Source: a virus
Direction: 5' to 3' (one strand)
Virus record (IMG/VR): IMGVR_UViG_3300010885_004199
Span: 1 to 24,243 of that record
DNA length: 24,243 nucleotides
In this document: in pieces, positions 7,161 to 14,702 of the stretch
Numbering within the stretch: the first letter of the stretch is position 1
How the letters are laid out: each line of letters starts with the position of its first letter
Program-made: the position numbers and the translations under genes
The notes under the pieces: model-generated
The model's database searches: none
What the model saw: the letters and a program-made list of their open reading frames with translations, nothing else
What the model was told of the DNA's origin: nothing

Positions 7161-10100
7161 ATACTCACCACCTGTTCCTCGCGGAGTGCAGCGTCAACGC
7201 TCGCCAACAACTTGCTCTGCTTCTCAAGTTCCTTGAGTTGCTTCTTGGTCGGGTCGTCCTGCCCTCGCAGCAATCGGAAGAACGTGCTGGCACCCTCGCT
7301 GCTGTTTACGTCAACAGCTTGATTGGCTCGACGGTCTGGCCCCTCTTGATTCTTGCGAACGTCATCGACGCTCGACTCTAGTTCGTCCTTCAAGTTGCCG
7401 ACACGTTCCTTAAACGTCTCAGGGTCAATCGCCCCAGCGTCCAGCGCGTCCTGCAATTTCTTTTTGTCCTCTTTGAACTTATCCGCAGGCGTTTTTTCGT
7501 TCGCACCCGGCAGCGACTCTGCCATTTTCTTTTTGAGTTCAGCCGACCGTGAATCCAGTTCACCGCTATCAATCGCACCGCCGTCAAATGCCTCTTGCAG
7601 TTTTTTCTGATCCTCTCGGAACTTGTCAGCAGGAGTTTTCTCAGCGGCACCGGGCAACGCATCGTTGAGTGTCTTCTTCAAGTCAGCCGCTCGCCGCTTG
7701 AACTCGCCCTCGTCGATCACGCCATTGTCGAAAGCGTCTTGAAGTTTCTTCTGGTCGTCTCGGAACTTTTCCGTGAGCGACTTCTCGCCACCGGGTAACG
7801 ACCCCGCAGCCTTTTCCTTGACCTGTGCTTTTGCTTTTTCCTTTTCTTCCGGCGAGAGCGTCTTGTTGTCGTCGATTTTTTTCAACTCGGCGGCGACCTT
7901 TTCACCTTCCGTTTGCATCGACTCCCGCATCTTCTTGGCAAAGTCAACGTCCTCGCCCACTCGCTTGAGTTCCTCATTCATCGCATCGGTGGCTTCGGCC
8001 ATTTGCTTGCGAGCCTGCTCGGGGTCAATCAACCCGCTTTCCATTTGGCTCTTGATAGCGTTCGCGGTCGCAGCAAACTCGTCGCGTGCAGCCTGCCCAG
8101 CGGCACCAAGTTCCTTGCCAGCCTGCGCAGACTTTTCGATTTCTTTCGTAATATCTTCCGAGGCTTTTTTCTGTTCCTCTGCGGTTTTCTTTGCCGCCTG
8201 CGCGATTGGGTCTTGCTTGGCAAACTCGTCGCGAACCTTTGCCTCGGCAGCAGCACGCTGCTCGGCAGTCAGCAGCCCCCGCTGCTCCAGGTCGTTCAGT
8301 TCCGTCATCTTTTGCTGCAACTTTTCGTACGGCGAAAGAATGTCGTCCTTGATTGTGGCCGCGCGCTGCTCGGCTTTTTTCTGGTTTTCTTCCTCCTGCT
8401 TTGCAAGTTCTTTGCTCGCAGCCATCTGTTCTTCGATCGCCTCTTTGTCTTCTGGGCTCGTCATCTTCTTGGGTTCAATCCCCGCCCAATACTCAAGCTG
8501 CTCGACAACGTACGTCACCCAGCCACCGACCATCGCAAATGCTTGCCCGATAAGTTGCGCCCCGCCCGTCAACGATGAAAACAAACCAGACAAAAGATTG
8601 CTTTGTCCCACCCACTCCACCGCACCGGCTACGAGGTTACCGAAGATTGTGTAGACGGCGGTCATGCCGCGCAGGATGTTGTCGCTGACGAACGCAGCGA
8701 CCTGCTCCAGGCCAGCGACCATCGGTTCGATGAATGAATCCACCGCTTCGAAGTATCGCCCCCACTGGTCTACCGCCGCGCCGATTGCAGAAGCGATTAC
8801 GGTGATGCCACTCATCTGCCCCAACGCACCGACAAGTCTCAGGGCGTACCCAATTCCCTCGCCCATTCGTTCCACCACAAGCCCGATACCGCCACCCACC
8901 TCCGCAAACAGGTTGCCAATCGGAGCGAACGCTTTTGCCAGCCCGCCCGTTACCGCAGCAAGACCGTTGCCAACTCGTGTAAACAGTTCCGTAAACGGAG
9001 TCAGCAGAACCTTGCCAAGACGCGAGCCAGCCACGCCCACGTTGTCAAACGAATCGTCGAGGGCTGAGAACCGCTCGACGTCCACCTGACTCATCGTGCC
9101 ACCCAGGCGGGCGATGCCAGCCCGAGTCGCATCGATCGCAGCGAGGGCAGGCAGTACGTCGTTGCCAGATTTCCCGAACAGTTTCATCGACAGCGCGGCG
9201 CGGGTCGCCGGGTCTTCGATGGCGTTCAGTTTTTTTGCCGCCTGCTCCAGCAATTCGTTCGGATTCGTGTTGGCGATTTCTTGCTGAGAGAATCCGAGAG
9301 CAGCGAAAGCTGCCACCTGCTTCTCGGCTCCTCCACGAGCCTCACTGACGGCCTTGAGGAACTTCGTCTGCGCACCAGCCAACGCCTCGACGTCCACACC
9401 CGCATTTTTTGCAGCGACTCCGAGTACCTCGTACTCTTGGAACGAGACTCCCAGGCGTGTCGCAAGCTGTTGTGTTCGCTCGACCTCGGCCCCTACGGCA
9501 CCGAGTGCGCCAGTCAGGCGGGAGATGGCTGCAACAGCACCGCCGACCACCGCACCGATGACAGCGATCTGAGGAGCGATTCCAAGCAGCGAGGCACCGC
9601 CAGACGAAAACGCATTTGACAGTCCTCCACCAATGTCAGAAAACATGGTTTTCAGACCAGCCCCGAAGCCGCCAGAAAAGCCAGCCATCATGTTCTTGAG
9701 TCCACCCCCGAATTGGTCAAGAGCGCGGGCGGCAGCGCCGATCGGGCCGGGCATATTGCCGAACGCTTGTCCCAGAGTCTGAGCCTTTGGCACAGTTCCG
9801 TTCAGCGAGTCCTCGGCCTTTTTGCTTGCGCGTGCAAACGTCTCTTGAGAGATTGCACCTTGGTTGACCAGCCCGCGCAGGTCAGCCATCTCGGCATCGT
9901 ATCGTTCCGTTGCGGTCAGGTTCGCCTGCGTGACGGACTTCCCTCGGTCCATCGCAGCGTTGAGAGCCTTCACGGCAGGGTCAGCGGACTGGACCGCACG
10001 ATTGAAAGTCTCCTGCGTTATCGCACCCTGCGATAGCAAGCCTTGCAGCGAAGCCAGTTCCTGCTCGTACTTCTCCTGCTCAGTCAGGTTCGCCTGCGTG

Positions 10101-11005
10101 ACGGACGCACCGCGAGCCATGGCATCGTTCAACGCCTTTACAGCAGGGTCAGCAGCTTGAGCAGCGCGAGTGAACGTCTCTTGAGTAATTGCACCCTGTG
10201 AGAGTAGAGCCGACAGCGACGACAACTCTTGGTCGTACTTCTCCTGCTCAGTCAGGTTCGCCTGCGTGACAGACTTCCCTCGCTCCATCGCAGCAGCCAG
10301 GGCCGCTGCAGCAGGGTCAGCCGCAGCCATCGCGTCCCGAACGTGCTGTGTTGCAGCAGCGTACTGCTCGTCGTCAATGATGCCCCGCGCGAAAGCAGAA
10401 CTGAGCGTGTCGAGTTGCTTTTCATATTTTGCCGTCGGCCCACTCATTCCAGCCAGGACACTCTGCGTCTCTTGCATGACGCGGTTGAACGCCTGCTGAT
10501 CAGTCTCTGCGCCATTGATTGACCCAGGCAGCGTTGCGATCGTGGATCGGTACTGCTCGGCTGAAATCTTTCCAGACGCAAACGACGCACGGTTTTCAGC
10601 GAGACCGTTCTTGAGTTTCTCCAACGCAGGAGTCGCAGCCTGCGCAGCCGCAACGATCTGCGATTCAGCCTGCGCAAGCTGCTCCGCAGACATTCCAGCC
10701 GCAGCCTGAGACCCCCGCAATGCCTCCAGGCCAGACTGGATTCGGTCCGCCTCGCTGACCGCCCCCTTGAACCTAGTTTGCAGCCTTGCATACGAGGCTC
10801 CGAAAGCCTCAACCGAAGTGCCACCGCTAGCAAGCCGACCAGATAGGTCAGCCATTTTTGCGGCAAACTCTCCCTGCATTGCAGCAGTTCGCTTCGCAGC
10901 AGACGCGAAGTTGCCGAAGCCCCCCACGGACTGATTGATCGCACCGAGGAGTCCACTCGCTGACGCAGTGAACGTCGCCCGTACTGAACCAATCGCCTCA
11001 CCCAT
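7157..11005 (-). CDS. Phage tail tape measure protein
   Basis: At 1282 residues this is the longest gene, placed after the tail assembly chaperones as in nearly all siphoviruses. Tape measure proteins set tail length, fill the tail tube and help DNA entry. The N-terminal 240 residues are Ala-rich helical/coiled-coil. Residues 246-413 are three near-exact 56-residue repeats beginning VTQANLT. A hydrophobic segment lies at about 473-497 (PQIAVIGAVVGGAVAAISRL), with more Gly/Ala-rich hydrophobic stretches at roughly 650-850. Residues about 880-1060 are a charged coiled coil rich in Lys, Glu and Ala, and residues 1070-1212 are three 47-48-residue repeats beginning LPG. The ATG at 11005 has GGAGG 7 nt upstream and overlaps the chaperone ORF by 8 bp. 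No lysozyme or peptidase domain is evident. Confidence 0.93.
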   Translation of the reverse strand: MGEAIGSVRATFTASASGLLGAINQSVGGFGNFASAAKRTAAMQGEFAAKMADLSGRLASGGTSVEAFGASYARLQTRFKGAVSEADRIQSGLEALRGSQAAAGMSAEQLAQAESQIVAAAQAATPALEKLKNGLAENRASFASGKISAEQYRSTIATLPGSINGAETDQQAFNRVMQETQSVLAGMSGPTAKYEKQLDTLSSAFARGIIDDEQYAAATQHVRDAMAAADPAAAALAAAMERGKSVTQANLTEQEKYDQELSSLSALLSQGAITQETFTRAAQAADPAVKALNDAMARGASVTQANLTEQEKYEQELASLQGLLSQGAITQETFNRAVQSADPAVKALNAAMDRGKSVTQANLTATERYDAEMADLRGLVNQGAISQETFARASKKAEDSLNGTVPKAQTLGQAFGNMPGPIGAAARALDQFGGGLKNMMAGFSGGFGAGLKTMFSDIGGGLSNAFSSGGASLLGIAPQIAVIGAVVGGAVAAISRLTGALGAVGAEVERTQQLATRLGVSFQEYEVLGVAAKNAGVDVEALAGAQTKFLKAVSEARGGAEKQVAAFAALGFSQQEIANTNPNELLEQAAKKLNAIEDPATRAALSMKLFGKSGNDVLPALAAIDATRAGIARLGGTMSQVDVERFSALDDSFDNVGVAGSRLGKVLLTPFTELFTRVGNGLAAVTGGLAKAFAPIGNLFAEVGGGIGLVVERMGEGIGYALRLVGALGQMSGITVIASAIGAAVDQWGRYFEAVDSFIEPMVAGLEQVAAFVSDNILRGMTAVYTIFGNLVAGAVEWVGQSNLLSGLFSSLTGGAQLIGQAFAMVGGWVTYVVEQLEYWAGIEPKKMTSPEDKEAIEEQMAASKELAKQEEENQKKAEQRAATIKDDILSPYEKLQQKMTELNDLEQRGLLTAEQRAAAEAKVRDEFAKQDPIAQAAKKTAEEQKKASEDITKEIEKSAQAGKELGAAGQAARDEFAATANAIKSQMESGLIDPEQARKQMAEATDAMNEELKRVGEDVDFAKKMRESMQTEGEKVAAELKKIDDNKTLSPEEKEKAKAQVKEKAAGSLPGGEKSLTEKFRDDQKKLQDAFDNGVIDEGEFKRRAADLKKTLNDALPGAAEKTPADKFREDQKKLQEAFDGGAIDSGELDSRSAELKKKMAESLPGANEKTPADKFKEDKKKLQDALDAGAIDPETFKERVGNLKDELESSVDDVRKNQEGPDRRANQAVDVNSSEGASTFFRLLRGQDDPTKKQLKELEKQSKLLASVDAALREEQVVSI
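7370..7798 (-). repeat. Three tandem 141-144-bp (47-48-aa) repeats near the tape measure C-terminus
   Basis: Units begin with LPG codons at minus-strand positions 7798, 7657 and 7513. Each continues EK(S/T)..(E/D)KF(R/K)(E/D)D.KKLQ(D/E)A and a core of the form GxIDxxxF/L. This core resembles the GAITQETF core of the 168-bp array, so both arrays may stem from one helical-hairpin module. These units are more diverged from each other than the 168-bp units. Confidence 0.85.
9767..10270 (-). repeat. Three tandem 168-bp (56-aa) repeats in the tape measure gene
   Basis: The units start at minus-strand positions 10270, 10102 and 9934, exactly 168 bp apart, each opening with codons for VTQANLT and carrying a core of the form LLSQGAITQETF. 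The DNA is conserved as well as the protein, implying recent duplication or gene conversion. A diverged upstream unit (around 10270-10440, GPTAKYEKQL to AAAMERGKS) suggests the array was once longer. The whole array is in frame, so unit changes would alter predicted tail length. Confidence 0.9.
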
Positions 11006-11342
11006 CGCTGGCCTCCGGTGCGGGGGCTGGCTGGAACAGCCCGCCGAGTTTCATTAGTTCGCTTTGGATATCGGACTCATCCATGACTCGTTGGTAGTGG
11101 CACGGCATGAAGTTTCGTTCGTCAACGTCCTTCGCTCCAGCAGACCAAGCAATCGCAGACGCAATAGTTGCCGTCTGCCTCCAGGCATTGCCCCACGGCT
11201 CATGAACGTAATACGCCTGCCACTCAGCCAACTCAGCAGCGTCGCACCGCTGGAGCAACTCCCTGACGGTGCAGCCCAGAGCCAGCGCGAGTCGGAAATA
11301 GAACTTCCTTGAAACGTGGCCCTCTCGCGGAGGGCGGTCTAG
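10998..11342 (-). CDS. Tail assembly chaperone T-like part, made as a -1 frameshift extension (gpGT)
   Basis: This 114-residue reading frame lies in the -1 frame relative to the upstream chaperone gene and should be reached by ribosome slippage at 11342-11348, giving a fusion of about 228 residues. The sequence FYFRLALALGCTVRELLQRC, then YYVHEPWGNAWRQTATIASAIAW and RNFMP matches the pattern of lambda gpT/DUF4035-like proteins (a YxxEPxG helix turn and a closing DF-type motif). Such fusions bind the tape measure protein and recruit tail tube protein during tail assembly. There is no credible independent start: the GTG at 11396 lies inside the upstream gene with poor spacing, and the next ATG is far into the domain. 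It overlaps the tape measure gene by 8 bp. Confidence 0.82.
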   Translation of the reverse strand, partial: LDRPPREGHVSRKFYFRLALALGCTVRELLQRCDAAELAEWQAYYVHEPWGNAWRQTATIASAIAWSAGAKDVDERNFMPCHYQRVMDESDIQSELMKLGGLFQPAPAPEASDG

Positions 11343-11348
11343 TTTTTT
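11319..11348 (-). promoter_or_regulatory. Programmed -1 frameshift site: slippery heptamer plus downstream hairpin
   Basis: On the minus strand, codons GCA AAA AAC TAG give the slippery heptamer A_AAA_AAC (11348-11342) in the correct phase, immediately before the stop of the chaperone gene. Six bases later a perfect 6-bp GC-only-rich stem follows, GCCCTC/GAGGGC with loop CGCGA (11335-11319). A 6-nt spacer falls in the usual 5-9 nt range. After slipping, reading resumes at CTA GAC CGC into the T-like frame. The arrangement is the textbook element of lambda-type gpG/gpGT genes. Confidence 0.88.
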
Positions 11349-11683
11349 GCTGCTTCCTCCACTGCGGTCGTCTCGAAACCGTTGAGCCTCATGCACTCAC
11401 GGAACAGCCTTTCGATGACCAACGCGGACTTGTTCCCAAGCCCCTCAAGCTCGTCATCAGAGAACAGTGGCTGCCCTTCGTCGTCGCACAGACAACGCCG
11501 CAGCATCTTGAGTTTGTATTGCGGCAGGAGTTTGTCCTCGGTGGACTGCCACTCTCGCTCGAAAGATTCTCGTTCGGTTCCAGACATAACACGGAGCAAA
11601 ACAGAATCGCCCCATTCGGGAACTTTGATTTCCTTTGTGGAGCGATCATCGGCGGAAAGAATCTGTGCTTTTGACAGTGGCAT
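11339..11683 (-). CDS. Tail assembly chaperone (gpG-like)
   Basis: This 114-residue protein opens LSKAQILSADD and continues KEIKVPEWGDSVLLRVMSGTERESFE, the pattern of phage tail assembly chaperones that carry VPEWG and a following SG.ER.(A/S)FE helix. The gene sits between tail-tube-like genes and the tape measure gene. Its last codons include the slippery sequence, so most ribosomes would make this short form and a minority the extended gpGT form. Family members coat the tape measure protein until the tail tube polymerises and are not kept in the virion. The ATG at 11683 has AAGGAAG about 5 nt upstream. The C-terminus is acidic and helical (SALVIERLFRECMRLNG). Confidence 0.85.
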   Translation of the reverse strand: MPLSKAQILSADDRSTKEIKVPEWGDSVLLRVMSGTERESFEREWQSTEDKLLPQYKLKMLRRCLCDDEGQPLFSDDELEGLGNKSALVIERLFRECMRLNGFETTAVEEAAKN

Positions 11684-11701
11684 TTGTGCTTCCTTGCGTG
11701 G

Positions 11702-12073
11702 TTACGAAAACGACCTCTTGAAAGTGTAGCTCACCTTCAAAACGTCTCCGGCTTTCGCCACGACCTTCATGCTTTCCATGATCGCGTGCGGAAAGTTGAT
11801 TGACCATCCGCCAGCACCACTCACCGTCAACGCAGCCTTCGTTCCAACCGAGCTGGTATTAAACGAAGTCGCAATAGCCGACACGCTCATCGTGTGGTCG
11901 CACACGGTCTTTTCGTAGATAGACAGATAGCGACCAGCCTCGTCCACCGAGTTCCCCATCAGCGGGTGAATCTCGCGCGACGGGGAGTTGAACTGAGCGT
12001 CAATGTCCGTGACCTTGCCGAGGTTAGAACCACCGAAACTGATGGTAGTCCCCTGCGCAGATATGACAGCCAT
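11702..12073 (-). CDS. Tail-tube-like structural protein, paralogue C (123 aa)
   Basis: The third of three neighbouring genes with the same design: an N-terminal strand pattern ISFGGSNLGKVTDIDA, matching VTFSFGGAIGHLTGIDV in the middle gene, and a C-terminal AGDVLKVSYTFK, matching VGDIVKVSLTFK. Size, beta-rich composition and position just before the tail chaperones suggest a tail tube or tail-tube-like subunit. This copy is the most diverged and lacks the mid-protein VCT/ICT motif. GGGG lies about 8 nt upstream of the ATG at 12073. The tube assignment is by synteny; a minor tail or decoration protein is possible. Confidence 0.65.
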   Translation of the reverse strand: MAVISAQGTTISFGGSNLGKVTDIDAQFNSPSREIHPLMGNSVDEAGRYLSIYEKTVCDHTMSVSAIATSFNTSSVGTKAALTVSGAGGWSINFPHAIMESMKVVAKAGDVLKVSYTFKRSFS

Positions 12074-12091
12074 AAAAGCACCCCATAGAAA

Positions 12092-12448
12092 TCAGTCTGG
12101 CGGGGTGCCGAGCTTGAACGTCAGCGAGACCTTTACGATATCGCCGACGGCATACTTCACACTTGCCGCCGTGCAGACAGCCGTGCCAGAAATAGAGCCG
12201 AGCGAGGTCGTGACAGTCCCTTCAGAGCCGACAACTGGGTAGCTCTCATCAGACGAGAACAACGCCTCGACCTTGACTTCGTCGCCGTCGAGTAGCTGGG
12301 CTGGTTCGTAGGTTCGCGGGTCGCCGTCGTCCAGCGTGAGGTCGCTAGTGTCGATCGTCCCGCCAGCGCGGCTGACGTCGATGCCAGTAAGATGCCCAAT
12401 GGCACCCCCGAAAGAAAACGTAACACCCTGCGATGTATCAATGGGCAT
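12092..12448 (-). CDS. Tail-tube-like structural protein, paralogue B (118 aa)
   Basis: The middle of three paralogues. It has the N-terminal VTFSFGGAIGHLTGIDV, an acidic central part (DLTLDDGDPRTYEPAQLLDGDEVKVEALF), a conserved TAVCTAASVKYAVGDIVKVSLTFK near the end, and one Cys. It shares with paralogue A an identical 18-nt stretch covering the ribosome binding site and start codon, so the pair arose by duplication. AGGAG sits 8 nt before the ATG at 12448. No enzyme motif is seen. The likely role is a tail tube subunit or close homologue, built into a hexameric tube. Confidence 0.68.
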   Translation of the reverse strand: MPIDTSQGVTFSFGGAIGHLTGIDVSRAGGTIDTSDLTLDDGDPRTYEPAQLLDGDEVKVEALFSSDESYPVVGSEGTVTTSLGSISGTAVCTAASVKYAVGDIVKVSLTFKLGTPPD

Positions 12449-12461
12449 CCTTGCCGCTCCT
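12444..12461 (-). repeat. Duplicated ribosome-binding-site/start segment, copy 1 (gene at 12448)
   Basis: The 18-nt segment that reads AGGAGCGGCAAGGATGCC on the minus strand spans ribosome binding site, spacer and ATG, and is identical to the copy at 12862-12879. The surrounding sequence differs, so the initiation region has been kept while the coding parts diverged. Confidence 0.9.
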
Positions 12462-12485
12462 ATGTTTAGGTATACGAACTATCGG

Positions 12486-12866
12486 TCAGTCCTTGCTGAG
12501 CTTGAACGTCGCGCTGCCTTTGATCAGGTCACCGACCGAAGCCTTTACACTGGCTTGAGTGCAAATGGCCTTCGTGCAGACTCCAGAGTTCGTGCAGCCG
12601 AACGAGCCGGTCAGAGTGAAATCGTCTTTCACCCCAACGTCCGGCAGGCCAGAGCCTATGAAGTCGACCTTTACCTCTGGCGAATCAGACAGCGGAGCCT
12701 TTCGGAACATACGTCGCTGACCAGCCACGATGCCGAGGTGCGAAACGTCGATCTGAGCAGCCGTCCCAGAGACGTCAATGCTCGTGATTTTGGCAGACAG
12801 TCCACTGAACGTGAACTCTGCACCACTCTGCGAAGATAGAACTGTGCTAGTGGTTGACTCTGGCAT
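12486..12866 (-). CDS. Tail-tube-like structural protein, paralogue A (126 aa)
   Basis: The first transcribed of three paralogues. It has AEFTFSGLSAKITSIDVSGTAAQIDVSHLG near the start, an acidic loop, and ICTQASVKASVGDLIKGSATFK at the end, aligning by eye with paralogue B (VCTAASVKYAVGDIVKVSLTFK). It carries an extra Cys-bearing insertion, GCTNSGVCTKAIC, that could form a disulphide or metal-binding loop. AAGGAG lies 8 nt before the ATG at 12866. Coming straight after the tail completion gene, it is the best placed of the three to be the main tail tube protein. Confidence 0.68.
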   Translation of the reverse strand: MPESTTSTVLSSQSGAEFTFSGLSAKITSIDVSGTAAQIDVSHLGIVAGQRRMFRKAPLSDSPEVKVDFIGSGLPDVGVKDDFTLTGSFGCTNSGVCTKAICTQASVKASVGDLIKGSATFKLSKD

Positions 12867-12879
12867 CCTTGCCGCTCCT
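12862..12879 (-). repeat. Duplicated ribosome-binding-site/start segment, copy 2 (gene at 12866)
   Basis: This copy is identical over 18 nt to 12444-12461 and is likewise centred on ribosome binding site, spacer and ATG. Together they support tandem duplication of the tail-tube-like genes. Confidence 0.9.
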
Positions 12880-12893
12880 TGTTAGGTGTCGAA

Positions 12894-13331
12894 CTACTCC
12901 GCAATCCGAATCTGAAACGACTGCGACAGTGCGTAGATTGGAGTGGCTTTGCCATCCACCGGCACGGCAACTTCGTCGGACTCCGACGACTGAACCACTG
13001 TCAGTATTTTAGAGCCGTAGGCGTCACCCGTGTATGACGCAAGCACAGAGCGAACCGCACTCCCAGCCTCACGGGCAGCAGCATACGAGTCGGCATAGCA
13101 CTCGACCTGCAACTCCACCTGACTCGCGTTTATAAGTCCCGTCAGGTCAACCGTGTCCCGTTGTGTCGATAGCCTCCGGTAGACAGCAAACGTCCGCAGC
13201 CCAGCCGCCCCGGTCTTCGTCGCACCCTGCGGGGCGAGTACGGGGTAGACGCGATGCCCTAGCAGATACGCCGTCCGTGGGTCTGTGGTCAGCAGCCAGT
13301 GGGCGAACTTCTCGACCGTGTTTTGCAGCAT
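12894..13331 (-). CDS. Tail completion / tail terminator protein (DUF3168-like)
   Basis: The 145-residue protein begins with a helix (VEKFAHWLLT) followed by the RVYPVLAPQGA segment and FAVYRRL, the pattern of DUF3168 tail-completion proteins, in which a short 'variable-YP..p' start leads into beta strands (ELQVECYADSYAAAREAGSAVRSVL). These proteins form a ring that ends tail-tube growth and joins tail to head. Gene order fits: between the HK97 gp10-like gene and the tail tube genes. The ATG at 13331 overlaps the previous TAA by one base, with AAGGGG 8 nt upstream. Confidence 0.8.
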   Translation of the reverse strand: MLQNTVEKFAHWLLTTDPRTAYLLGHRVYPVLAPQGATKTGAAGLRTFAVYRRLSTQRDTVDLTGLINASQVELQVECYADSYAAAREAGSAVRSVLASYTGDAYGSKILTVVQSSESDEVAVPVDGKATPIYALSQSFQIRIAE

Positions 13332-13924
13332 TAGTCGAGCCCCTTCTGGCGTGTCTCGTCGATCGCCCTATCCAGAGCCTCGACCATTCCAGATGCGAGA
13401 ATGTCAGCACACCGCTGCGACACAGACGCATACGCACGGCCGAGCGGGTGGTATCCTCTCAGGCCAGCAGCACGTTGGACTCGGTACATCGGCCAACGTC
13501 CCGTCCACCCCGCAGGGGTGTACCCCGATGAGGCCAACCGATACGACGACAGCCCGTTGCCTTTCGGAACTCGGTCCTCGGTGCCGGTCTCAATCCACGA
13601 GGAGTGGTATCCCTTTTCGTCATTCGTCGGCTTGCTCACGAAACGCTTGTAGCCAACGATACCGAACACGACGCCGCCACCCTTTCCGCCGTACTTCCGA
13701 ACACGGTAGTCGGCAGAGTTCAGCAGGTTCCCGGTCGGGCCATGCGGCGTGAGCGACCTGAGTTCCTTGAGCATCGGCTGAACTGCGACTTTCATCGCCT
13801 TCGTTAGATGCTTGTTGGCGATCGCGGGCGGCAGACTCCGGAACGAATCAAGCAGCGAGTCGATGCCCTCAACTTTCATTGAGTTCGACTTATCGCCTTG
13901 GAAGCCCTCATCGTAGCGACCCAT
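13331..13924 (-). CDS. HK97 gp10-like head-tail/neck protein
   Basis: The protein shows the HK97 gp10 pattern: VEGIDSLLDSFRSLPPAIANKHLTKAMKVAVQPMLKELRSLTPHGPTGNL, with the TPxGPTGNL motif at about residues 58-66, then a basic, Gly-rich loop and a C-terminal helix (ADILASGMVEALDRAI). Family members sit at the neck or the head-proximal tail end. The ATG at 13924 follows the previous stop directly and has GGAGG 8 nt upstream; an internal ATG at 13879 would give a start closer to typical family length but has no better site. At 197 residues it is somewhat longer than many members. Confidence 0.82.
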   Translation of the reverse strand: MGRYDEGFQGDKSNSMKVEGIDSLLDSFRSLPPAIANKHLTKAMKVAVQPMLKELRSLTPHGPTGNLLNSADYRVRKYGGKGGGVVFGIVGYKRFVSKPTNDEKGYHSSWIETGTEDRVPKGNGLSSYRLASSGYTPAGWTGRWPMYRVQRAAGLRGYHPLGRAYASVSQRCADILASGMVEALDRAIDETRQKGLD

Positions 13925-14248
13925 TTAATCAGCCTCCTCGGCGCACAGAACCTCGACGTCCTCTAGTTGAGCCCCACGGTAGAGGATGCTTTGAATGTTC
14001 AGCACGCCGCCGTTCCACTGCAGCCGCATCCTCGTCGTGAGTCCAGGCACCCGACGCATCTTGACCTTGTATGAAATCACTGACTGCTGCCGTCCACTCT
14101 GCACAATCTCGCGGACGTTCAGCCCCTCAATCGCAGCCCACGCTGTAGTGAACGTCGCCCAGGTCAGCGTCGTCTCGCCGAGGCTGTTCACGGCCTCACG
14201 AGGCTGCTCAATCACCACGCGGCGTTTCAAGTCACCAGCGAACCACAT
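13925..14248 (-). CDS. Head closure / head-tail adaptor protein (SPP1 gp16-like)
   Basis: This 107-residue protein has the clear signature of the phage head-tail joining family: N-terminal AGDLKRRVVIEQP, then GETTLTWATFTTAWAAIEGLNVREIVQSGRQ and RVPGLTTRMRLQWNGGVLNIQSI. It forms a small beta-barrel ring that closes the connector channel after DNA packaging. The gene lies between an unknown structural gene and the gp10-like gene, the usual order. The start ATG at 14248 lies 4 bp after the preceding stop, with GGGAA about 9 nt upstream. Confidence 0.88.
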   Translation of the reverse strand: MWFAGDLKRRVVIEQPREAVNSLGETTLTWATFTTAWAAIEGLNVREIVQSGRQQSVISYKVKMRRVPGLTTRMRLQWNGGVLNIQSILYRGAQLEDVEVLCAEEAD

Positions 14249-14252
14249 GGCG

Positions 14253-14702
14253 TCAGTTCCCGAAGATGATGAACTTGTATGCGGCGCCTACAGTCCCACC
14301 GATGGCAATGTCTTTGATATTCGCGGTGACAGGCCAGCCGTCGTAATCGTTTGTTGCAAAGTCCACTTGTCCGCTAGAGACAGTAGCGGTTCGCGGCCCC
14401 CAGGCATCCGGCCCCACGCCACCAACGGTGACGACCAGACTTGAATCGACTGCCGGGTCGCTCGTGTTTTGCAGCAAGAAAACCTTTACGAATGAAAAAC
14501 CTTCCGCCTCCAGGTCGACCGCAACTCCACCAGGAACCACGACGCCAGCAGCGGCGTATACCTTGGTGCATTGGTATCCGGCCTCGCCATTTGTCAGCAG
14601 CCGTTCGAACGAGGCAGGATAGACCAGCAGCGAGTCGAACTCGGACTCGCTGCGAACGTGGCCCGTGACAGCCAGCGACACTCGTGCGGTAAACTCGCTC
14701 AT
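14253..14702 (-). CDS. Hypothetical structural protein between connector and head closure genes (149 aa)
   Basis: The gene overlaps the connector gene by 4 bp (ATGA), so it is coupled to it, and is followed 4 bp later by the head closure gene. The product is Gly/Val-rich and beta-rich (VAVDLEAEGFSFVKVFLLQNTSDPAV, SLVVTVGGVGPDAWG, GGTVGAAYKFIIFG), resembling an Ig-like or jelly-roll decoration fold, with only one Cys. This is an inference from composition only. A head decoration protein, a neck whisker or a small tail protein would be possible. I do not recognise a family. Confidence 0.6.
   Translation of the reverse strand: MSEFTARVSLAVTGHVRSESEFDSLLVYPASFERLLTNGEAGYQCTKVYAAAGVVVPGGVAVDLEAEGFSFVKVFLLQNTSDPAVDSSLVVTVGGVGPDAWGPRTATVSSGQVDFATNDYDGWPVTANIKDIAIGGTVGAAYKFIIFGN

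Noticed and set aside
7773-8654. + strand frame rich in Ser, Ala, Phe and Cys, looking like a membrane protein
   Set aside because: It is the complement of the Lys/Glu-rich coiled coil of the tape measure gene, which produces Phe/Ser/Leu-rich shadows.
9767-10270. Regularly spaced repeats that might be a CRISPR array
   Set aside because: The 168-bp units are contiguous, in frame and coding within the tape measure protein; there are no unique spacers.
11342-11396. Independent start for the T-like chaperone frame at a GTG (11396)
   Set aside because: The codon lies inside the upstream gene with a poorly spaced ribosome binding site, and the slippery heptamer gives a much better explanation.
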